Shown here one piece after another: positions 1 through 4,651 of a stretch of 6,664 bases of DNA. Origin of the DNA: Streptosporangiaceae bacterium (GTDB taxonomy: Bacteria; Actinomycetota; Actinomycetes; Streptosporangiales; Streptosporangiaceae); assembly GCA_030039095.1 (NCBI GenBank), contig JASHQP010000400.1, positions 1 to 6,664 on the forward strand. The letters are read 5' to 3'. Under the pieces are notes generated by a model. The model was not told the DNA's origin. It saw only the letters and a list, made by a program, of their open reading frames with translations, and ran no database searches. The position numbers and the translations under genes are program-made. Position 1 is the first letter of the stretch. Each line of letters starts with the position of its first letter.

Positions 1-439
1 GCCCGCGCCACCGGGCCGCCGTGCGCAGCGCGAGCGCACGGCGGGCCTGCTGCCGGTCGGTGTACTGATTGGGACCGTCACGGTAGCGCAGGCACCCGCC
101 GAGCCCGGCCATCCGCAGCCCGGCCGCGTCGACGACGTGCCCGTCGGCGTTGACCGCGCCGCCCGGCCACGGTTCCCGGACCGGCATGCCGGCCCGGAGC
201 GTCAGGCCCGCGCGGGACGACCGGTACCCGGACAGGTCCGGGTCGTGGTTGCCGGGAACGAAAACGAGCGGAACGTCGAGGGCGTTCATCAGCGACCCCA
301 GGTACTCGAAGGGCAGGTCACCGCAGGACACGATCAGGTCGGCGCCGCGCACCGGGCCGGGGTCGGCGGCGAGCGCCTCATCCACCTCGTCGGAGATCGC
401 GAGCACGCGAACCGGTGCGGGCAGGGCTGCGCCCGCCAT
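1..439 (-). CDS. Calcineurin-like metallophosphoesterase, C-terminus cut off by the window edge
   Basis: The frame is open from the ATG at 437-439 to the first base of the window, giving the first 146 residues. Visible class III metallophosphoesterase motifs are ISDEVD (residues 15-20), CGDLP (about 44-48) and PGNHD (about 68-72). Further on is the stretch GCLRYRDGPNQYTDRQ, where actinobacterial members of the family carry a conserved GG-x-RY segment. These enzymes hydrolyse phosphomonoesters or phosphodiesters with a two-metal centre in the cytoplasm, and the substrate here is unknown. The later metal-binding histidine motifs (GHxH type) would lie beyond the window. The first motif is D-E-V rather than the classical D-x-H, so one metal ligand looks replaced. 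The start codon directly follows the TGA of the upstream membrane-protein gene, with no bases between, so translational coupling is likely. The family call is firm; the exact substrate and activity are not. Confidence 0.9.
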   Translation of the reverse strand, partial: MAGAALPAPVRVLAISDEVDEALAADPGPVRGADLIVSCGDLPFEYLGSLMNALDVPLVFVPGNHDPDLSGYRSSRAGLTLRAGMPVREPWPGGAVNADGHVVDAAGLRMAGLGGCLRYRDGPNQYTDRQQARRALALRTAARWRG

Positions 440-823
440 TCAGTGCACGGCCGTTTCCCGGACGTCGAGGCCACGCAGGCGCAGTTCCGCTTCCACCCGG
501 TAGATCTCGGCCTGCGCCGCGCGGTCACCGCCCGCCGGAGGCGCGACCCCGAGCCGCTCGCAGGCGGACGTCAGCGCGTCGGTGTACGCGCCGCGCAGCG
601 CCCGGACGCGGTGGTGCTTGGCGGTCAGGCCGGCCCTGGTCTCGGTGTCCTCGAGTTCCGCGCGCAGCCGGCGCAGGTCCGCCTCGAGCCGCTCCAGCGG
701 CCTGGGCGGCGGGGCCTTGTACCGGGACTCGCTCAGCCACCGGGCCCCGCGCCACGCGAAGATCAGCGCGTAGGTGGCCACGGGCATCAGCGCGACCGCT
801 ATGACCACCTCGACCCAGATCAC
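440..823 (-). CDS. Small single-pass membrane protein with a coiled-coil segment, function unknown
   Basis: I do not recognise a named family. From a GTG at 821-823 the product is 127 residues. A hydrophobic segment at residues 3-24 (VEVVIAVALMPVATYALIFAW) should span the membrane. A basic, proline-containing stretch follows, then a charged heptad-like helix at about 42-64 (LERLEADLRRLRAELEDTET), probably a coiled coil, and a second charged helical region near the C-terminus. This suggests an N-terminally anchored protein with a cytoplasmic helical tail. A longer form from a TTG at 857-859 (139 residues) is possible. It adds a short arginine-containing leader, and neither start has a strong ribosome site. 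I prefer the GTG because it puts the membrane segment at the very N-terminus and because a possible -10 box (847-852) lies downstream of the TTG. The stop TGA (440-442) touches the ATG of the metallophosphoesterase, so the two are probably one operon. Confidence 0.72.
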   Translation of the reverse strand: MIWVEVVIAVALMPVATYALIFAWRGARWLSESRYKAPPPRPLERLEADLRRLRAELEDTETRAGLTAKHHRVRALRGAYTDALTSACERLGVAPPAGGDRAAQAEIYRVEAELRLRGLDVRETAVH

Positions 824-897
824 CCGTCCAGTGTCGGCCGGGCGGAACCGTAAAAGCAAGAAGCCATAGGCTCTGGGCGACCCTGGATCGGAGGCAG
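824..897. promoter_or_regulatory. Divergent intergenic region with weak promoter-like boxes
   Basis: This 74-bp gap separates the minus-strand membrane protein/phosphoesterase pair from the plus-strand alpha-glucosidase, so both promoters should lie in or near it. A plus-strand TANNNT match (TAGGCT, 867-872) would start a transcript about 19 nt before the glucosidase ATG. A minus-strand match (TACGGT, plus positions 847-852) would start a transcript about 16 nt before the GTG at 823. Neither has a convincing -35 hexamer at normal spacing. A small inverted repeat, AGCC-ATA-GGCT (862-872), overlaps the plus-strand box and might be an operator half-site pair, but it is short enough to be chance. 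The boxes are inferred from position and consensus only. Confidence 0.35.
890..894 (+). promoter_or_regulatory. Ribosome binding site of the alpha-glucosidase gene
   Basis: A GGAGG sequence lies 3 nt before the ATG at 898-900. The spacing is tighter than usual, but it is the best Shine-Dalgarno match in the region. It supports this start, which places the conserved GAVLYQLYVRSW segment close to the N-terminus, as expected for the family. Confidence 0.65.
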
Positions 898-2457
898 ATG
901 GACGAGAACGACGGCGGGCAGCGCTGGTGGCACGGTGCGGTGCTCTATCAGCTCTACGTCAGGTCGTGGCTGGACACCAACGGCGATGGCTACGGCGACC
1001 TGCCAGGCATCATCGAGCGGCTCGACCACCTTTCCTGGCTCGGCGTCGACGGCATCTGGCTGTCGCCGACGATGCCGTCCCCGGACGAGGACTGGGGCTA
1101 CGACGTCTCCGACTACCTGGGCGTGCATCCCGAGCTGGGCACGCTGGAGGACCTCGACCGGCTGATCGCCCGCGCGGGGGCGCGGGGCATGCGGGTGCTG
1201 CTCGACCTGGTGCCCAACCACACGAGCACCGCGCATCCGTGGTTCATCGACGCGGTGACCGGCCGCGGCGCCGAGTTCCGCGACTATTACGTGTGGGCCG
1301 ACGCGGCGCCGGGCGGCGGGCCGCCGACCAACTGGGTGGACGCGACCGGGCATTCCGCGTGGGCGTGGCACGAGCCCACCGGTCAGTACTACCTGCACCT
1401 GTTCCTGGACAGCCAGGCCGACCTGAACTGGCGGAACCCGGCGGTGCACCGGGAGTTCGACGAGATCGTCAGGTTCTGGTTCGACCGGGGCGTGGCCGGG
1501 TTCCGCATCGACGTCGCGCACGGCCTGTACAAGGATGCGGAACTGCGCGACAACCCGCCGGCGGCCACCACCGACCCGCTCGGGGGCCGGTTCGGCCAGG
1601 AGCAGCTCTACAGCGCCAACCGTCCGGAGACCCACGGCGTGTTCCGGGACTGGCGAAAGATCGCCGAGAGCTATGAGCCGACCCGGCTGCTGCTCGGCGA
1701 GACCTGGGTGCGGGATCTGGCCAGCCTGGCCACCTACTACGGCCACGACGACGAGCTGCAGCTCGCGTTCAACTTCCCGTTCGTGTTTGCCCGGTTCACC
1801 GCGCAGGACCTGTCCGGCGTGGTCGGCCAGACGCTCTCGCGGCTGCCCGCCGGGGCCTGCCCGGTCTGGACGGCGTCCAACCACGACGTAGGCCGGTTCC
1901 CGACCCGCTGGTGCGGCGGGGACGAGCGCAAGGTCAGGCTCGCGCTCATGGTGCTGGCCACGCTGCCGGGCACCACCGTCCTGTACTACGGCGACGAGAT
2001 CGGGATGACCGACGTCAGGGTCCCCGTCGAGCTGCGCCGGGACGACATGTCCCGGCAGGGGGCCGGCTGGGACGGCAGCAGGGACCGGGGCAGGACGCCG
2101 ATGCAGTGGGACGCCTCGCCGTCGGCGGGCTTCACCGCCGAGGGCGTGACGCCGTGGCTCCCGCCCGGCGACGCCGCCGAGAACGTGGCAGGCCAGCGCG
2201 ACGACCCAGGATCCGTGCTCAGCTTCTGCCGCAGCCTGCTCGCCCTGCGCCGCACCGAGTTCCGCGGCACGATCGCTCCCTACGACCTGCTGCGGGCGGA
2301 AGGGGGGGTATGGGCCTACCGTGTCGGCCACCTCACGGTCGCGGTCAACCTGTCCGATCAGCCAGCCACGCTGCCCGTTCCGGCCCGTGAGATCCTGCTG
2401 AGCACCGCGCCGGAATCGCCGCTCGGCGCGTGGCAGGGAGTCATAGCCCGAACGTGA
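898..2457 (+). CDS. GH13 family alpha-glucosidase
   Basis: This is a complete 519-residue enzyme of the alpha-amylase (GH13) superfamily, expected to release glucose from short alpha-glucosides such as maltose or isomaltose in the cytoplasm. The conserved regions are all present and in order: a DTNGDGYGD calcium-site-type loop (residues 26-34), region I DLVPNHTS with Asp103 and His108, QADLNW (173-178), region II GFRIDVAHG with the nucleophile Asp205, region III LLGETW with the acid/base Glu268, and region IV SNHDVGR with Asp330. The block SRDRGRTPMQWD (about 394-405) is typical of the alpha-glucosidase/oligo-1,6-glucosidase group. The A(B)-C architecture is complete, with a short C-terminal beta domain from about residue 450. 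No signal peptide is seen. The residues after the nucleophile (V-A-H-G) resemble actinobacterial GH13 alpha-glucosidases of the subfamily 30 type. Subfamily and linkage preference are inferred. Trehalose synthase and oligo-1,6-glucosidase are the main alternatives and fit less well. No transporter or regulator gene lies beside it. Confidence 0.93.
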   Translation: MDENDGGQRWWHGAVLYQLYVRSWLDTNGDGYGDLPGIIERLDHLSWLGVDGIWLSPTMPSPDEDWGYDVSDYLGVHPELGTLEDLDRLIARAGARGMRVLLDLVPNHTSTAHPWFIDAVTGRGAEFRDYYVWADAAPGGGPPTNWVDATGHSAWAWHEPTGQYYLHLFLDSQADLNWRNPAVHREFDEIVRFWFDRGVAGFRIDVAHGLYKDAELRDNPPAATTDPLGGRFGQEQLYSANRPETHGVFRDWRKIAESYEPTRLLLGETWVRDLASLATYYGHDDELQLAFNFPFVFARFTAQDLSGVVGQTLSRLPAGACPVWTASNHDVGRFPTRWCGGDERKVRLALMVLATLPGTTVLYYGDEIGMTDVRVPVELRRDDMSRQGAGWDGSRDRGRTPMQWDASPSAGFTAEGVTPWLPPGDAAENVAGQRDDPGSVLSFCRSLLALRRTEFRGTIAPYDLLRAEGGVWAYRVGHLTVAVNLSDQPATLPVPAREILLSTAPESPLGAWQGVIART

Positions 2458-2462
2458 CGCCA

Positions 2463-2480
2463 GCGGCGCGGTCGCGCCGC
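2463..2480. terminator. GC-rich hairpin between convergent genes, candidate bidirectional terminator
   Basis: The sequence GCGGCGC-GGTC-GCGCCGC forms a perfect 7-bp stem with a 4-nt loop. It fills most of the 25 bp between the glucosidase stop (2455-2457) and the phosphatase stop (2483-2485), so it lies just past the end of both genes. There is no T-run on either side. Actinobacterial terminators often lack one, so the role is plausible but inferred from position and symmetry. Confidence 0.55.
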
Positions 2481-2482
2481 CA

Positions 2483-3268
2483 CTACGTGGAGCCGAGCAG
2501 CTTGGCGCGCAGCAATCCGACGTCGCCCGGGCCGAACCCGTGGGCGGCGAGCCAGCCCGCCGCCCCGCCGTAGCGCACGTCGAGCTGTTCGAGAAAGGCG
2601 GCCATGGTCTCCGGCCGTGGCGTGTCGTCCGCGGCGGGATTGGGCCTGCTGCTGATGTCCGCCGCGTAGGTCCTCGACGCGCGCAGCCGGTCCAGGACCG
2701 CGACGATGCGCTCTCCGCTGGCCGCGTAGTCGGCGACCACGGCTTCCCTCTTTACCCCGACGGCGGTGAGCGCGAGCGCAACCACCACGCCGGTCCGGTC
2801 CTTGCCTGCGGCGCAGTTCACCAGCGCCGCACCGGGCGCCCCGGCGATGCTGCGCAGCGCCCCGGCGACCTGCTCCGGCCGGTCCTCGAGGTAGCCGAGG
2901 TAGTAGCCGGTCCTGACGTCGTCCGGGTACCGGGAGAGCGCTCCGTCGCGCCGCAGCACGGCCAGGGCGTCGGCCGCAACGTCGGTGGCCGAGCCGGCCT
3001 CCGGCAGCACGGAGTGATACCTGTGCCGGACCGAGCCGACCCGCGTCAGCGGCCCCGGCCCCTCGGACTCGACTTCCCCGGGAGCGCGCAAGTCGACGAC
3101 CGTGGTCACGCCCATGTCGTCGACCAGGAGCTTCACGTCGGCCGGCGAGAGGCCCTGCATGTTGTCCCCGCGCAGCAGCCGGCCCGCCATGGTGGCCCGG
3201 CCATCGTCGGTGTCCAGCCCGCCGAGGTCACGGACGTTGACGGCGCCATCGAGTTCGATCCATCGCAC
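2483..3268 (-). CDS. Tyrosine/dual-specificity-type protein phosphatase (Y_phosphatase3-like)
   Basis: From a GTG at 3266-3268 the product is 261 residues, with no signal peptide or membrane segment. The N-terminal segment ELDGAVNVRDLGGL and the later GRLLRGDNMQGLSP are hallmarks of bacterial tyrosine phosphatases of the Y_phosphatase3 type. The P-loop is NCAAGKDRTG, with catalytic Cys152 and Arg158 in the CX5R arrangement. VVDLRAPGEVESEGPG (about 58-73) fits the conserved V-D-L-R segment. The residue before the catalytic Cys is Asn151, where most family members have His. Such enzymes dephosphorylate tyrosine or other phospho-residues, or sometimes phosphoinositides, and the target is unknown. 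The GTG has GAGGA 7 nt upstream. An ATG 7 codons earlier (3287-3289, 268 residues) has only a weak site, so I chose the GTG. The gene lies about 110 bp downstream of the sedolisin gene on the same strand, in a relatively AT-richer gap, and may have its own promoter. Confidence 0.9.
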   Translation of the reverse strand: MRWIELDGAVNVRDLGGLDTDDGRATMAGRLLRGDNMQGLSPADVKLLVDDMGVTTVVDLRAPGEVESEGPGPLTRVGSVRHRYHSVLPEAGSATDVAADALAVLRRDGALSRYPDDVRTGYYLGYLEDRPEQVAGALRSIAGAPGAALVNCAAGKDRTGVVVALALTAVGVKREAVVADYAASGERIVAVLDRLRASRTYAADISSRPNPAADDTPRPETMAAFLEQLDVRYGGAAGWLAAHGFGPGDVGLLRAKLLGST

Positions 3269-3275
3269 GTCTTCA

Positions 3276-3280
3276 TCCTC
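3276..3280 (-). promoter_or_regulatory. Ribosome binding site deciding the phosphatase start
   Basis: On the minus strand GAGGA lies 7 nt before the GTG at 3268, which is ideal spacing. The upstream ATG at 3289 is preceded only by CCAGGTC, a poor match placed too close. Starting at the GTG gives a protein that opens with R-W-I-E-L-D-G-A, close to the usual N-terminus of this phosphatase type. Confidence 0.55.
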
Positions 3281-3378
3281 GCTGCCCATGACCTGGCGAG
3301 CGAACGCGGGCTGGTCCTTTTCGGTATCTATCCACCTTCTCGTGGCGTTGCGTTCATCGGCGTCACCACTTGCGGGTG

Positions 3379-4632
3379 TCAGAACGCGCCGGTGCCGTCC
3401 GGGGTTCCCATGCCGGTCGGCGCGTCGTATCCCTTCTTGGCCACGCACAGGTAGTCGTGGCCGCACGTCGCGCCGCCCGCGCCGTTGAACCAGTCGTTGT
3501 TGCCCCTGGTGACGTCGAACAGCGAACCGGCGTGCGCGTAGGCGTAACCGAGCGGGACCGTGGCCGCGTTGCCGGCCAGCGCGTACACACCGGCGATCAG
3601 CGGCGCTGACACGCTCGTGCCGCCGACGGTCAGCCAGCCGCCCTGGAGCTTCTCGTAGATCGGGATGTTCCAGGCCACGGCCGCGACGTCGCCGACCGTG
3701 CGCATCGAGCAGTGCGAGTCGTGCTGCCAGGCGGGCTTGGCCACGTACGCCGAGCAGCCGCTGCCGCCTGCCCCGGCGAAGTTGTTCCAGACCTGCTCGT
3801 TCCAGCCCCTGGCGTTGCTGGCCCTGGTCAGCTGCGTGCCGCCGACCGCGGTGACAGTGGTGAGGTTGGCCGGGAAGTTGGCGGCCGTGAACCCGAGGTC
3901 GCCGTTGGCGACGACGATGACGTGACCGGGATGGTCGTAGTCGGCGGAGTATGCCTGGCTGAAACCGGACTCCTGCGTGCCGAAGCTGTCGGAGATCACC
4001 GCCGCGCCCAGCCGCGCCGCGGTGTTCTCGGCGGCGGCCAGGTTCGCGACGCTGTCGTTCCTCGCCTCGACGACCAGGATCTTGCAGTGCGGGCAGGCCG
4101 CCGACACCATCGAGACGTCGAGCATGGTCTCGACGTCCCATCCCGAGGGCACGGCGGACGCCGGCAGCGGCCCGGCGTTGCCCTTCTCGTTGACCACCCG
4201 CAGGCAGCCGGTCGACTCCTTGCACGCGCCGAGCCCGTAGTGGCTGCGGTAGACGGCCAGGTTGGCGGCCAGCTTCGGGGTCTGGAAGGCCTCGACCACC
4301 GCCACGGTCTCGTGCGGGTTGCGGCGGGTCGGCAGCTTGTAGGCCGAGGCGATGTCGGCGGGGCTCAGGCCGGACGGATGGGACACGGCGCCGCGGACCC
4401 CCGCGGCGATCGCCGCGTTCACCCTCAGCTGGGGCGCGAACAGGGCGAAGCACCGTTCATCGCCGGCGGGGGCCGTCGGGCAGGCGGCTCGCATCGCGCC
4501 GCCTCCGGCCGCCGCGGTCGTGGTGGGTTTGGCGGCCGTGGCCGCGGTGGTGGCGGGACTCGCGGCGGCGGTGAGCAGGCCGAAGGACACGATCGCGGCA
4601 GCGGCCGCGGCGAGCACGTTGCGCAGGTTCAT
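3379..4632 (-). CDS. Secreted compact sedolisin, S53 family serine-carboxyl peptidase
   Basis: The protein has 417 residues. Residues 1-25 form a Sec-type signal peptide (charged MNLRN, then an Ala-rich hydrophobic core ending near AAASPA), followed by a low-complexity Ala/Thr linker. The mature-like domain begins near residue 87 with SGLSPADIASAYKLP. The sedolisin active site is complete: Glu168 and Asp172 in GWDVETMLD, the oxyanion Asp245 in VANGDLG, and Ser340 in GGTSVSAP. The C-terminal segment (FDVTRGNND, about 372-380, then GYDAPTGMGTPDG, about 401-413) matches the calcium-binding end of the family. Family members cleave proteins outside the cell, usually at acidic pH. Only about 60 residues separate the signal peptide from the catalytic domain, whereas classical sedolisins carry a propeptide of roughly 180 residues. 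Ten cysteines, in spacings such as ACKESTGC and ACPHC, suggest disulfides. The ATG at 4630-4632 has GGAGA 6 nt upstream. The gene follows the large secreted-protein gene by 19 bp, so an operon is very likely. Confidence 0.92.
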   Translation of the reverse strand: MNLRNVLAAAAAAIVSFGLLTAAASPATTAATAAKPTTTAAAGGGAMRAACPTAPAGDERCFALFAPQLRVNAAIAAGVRGAVSHPSGLSPADIASAYKLPTRRNPHETVAVVEAFQTPKLAANLAVYRSHYGLGACKESTGCLRVVNEKGNAGPLPASAVPSGWDVETMLDVSMVSAACPHCKILVVEARNDSVANLAAAENTAARLGAAVISDSFGTQESGFSQAYSADYDHPGHVIVVANGDLGFTAANFPANLTTVTAVGGTQLTRASNARGWNEQVWNNFAGAGGSGCSAYVAKPAWQHDSHCSMRTVGDVAAVAWNIPIYEKLQGGWLTVGGTSVSAPLIAGVYALAGNAATVPLGYAYAHAGSLFDVTRGNNDWFNGAGGATCGHDYLCVAKKGYDAPTGMGTPDGTGAF

Positions 4633-4638
4633 CGACGG

Positions 4639-4643
4639 TCTCC
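4639..4643 (-). promoter_or_regulatory. Ribosome binding site of the sedolisin gene
   Basis: On the minus strand GGAGA lies 6 nt before the ATG at 4632, inside the 19-bp gap after the upstream stop codon. It supports the chosen start and independent initiation on a shared transcript. Confidence 0.7.
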
Positions 4644-4651
4644 AGCCTGGG

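Noticed and set aside
137..853. Plus-strand open frame of 238 codons opposite the phosphoesterase and membrane-protein genes.
   Set aside because: The minus-strand frames carry the GD and GNHD motifs and a membrane segment. The plus-strand product is R/P/G-rich with no recognisable domain.
820..2331. Long minus-strand open frame of about 500 codons opposite the alpha-glucosidase gene.
   Set aside because: It is the antisense shadow of a clear GH13 gene. Its product is low-complexity and rich in R, G, P, V and H, with no motif, as expected when GC-biased codons suppress stops.
3328..3357. Nine-residue minus-strand reading frame (ATG to TAG) in the gap before the phosphatase, considered as a leader peptide.
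   Set aside because: No Shine-Dalgarno sequence, no run of regulatory codons and no attenuator-like alternative hairpins. A frame this short is expected by chance.
3359..3390. Imperfect stem (CACC/GGTG and GGCG/CGCC arms) around the sedolisin stop codon, considered as a terminator.
   Set aside because: The arms are only 4 bp each, separated by mismatches, and overlap the coding end. It is much weaker than the hairpin at 2463-2480.
2540..3454. Plus-strand open frame of 304 codons opposite the phosphatase.
   Set aside because: Antisense shadow of the phosphatase gene, with no ribosome site or motif.
2483..4453. Apparent 656-codon minus-strand protein joining a region opposite or within the sedolisin to the phosphatase.
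   Set aside because: Only the last 261-268 residues are the phosphatase. The part over 3379-4453 is an out-of-frame reading of the sedolisin gene, whose own frame carries all catalytic motifs and ends naturally at 3379. There is no fusion.
4470..4625. Low-complexity GCC/GCG-rich stretch that looks repetitive.
   Set aside because: It encodes the Ala/Thr-rich signal peptide and linker of the sedolisin. The repetition follows from amino-acid composition, and no true tandem repeat unit is present.
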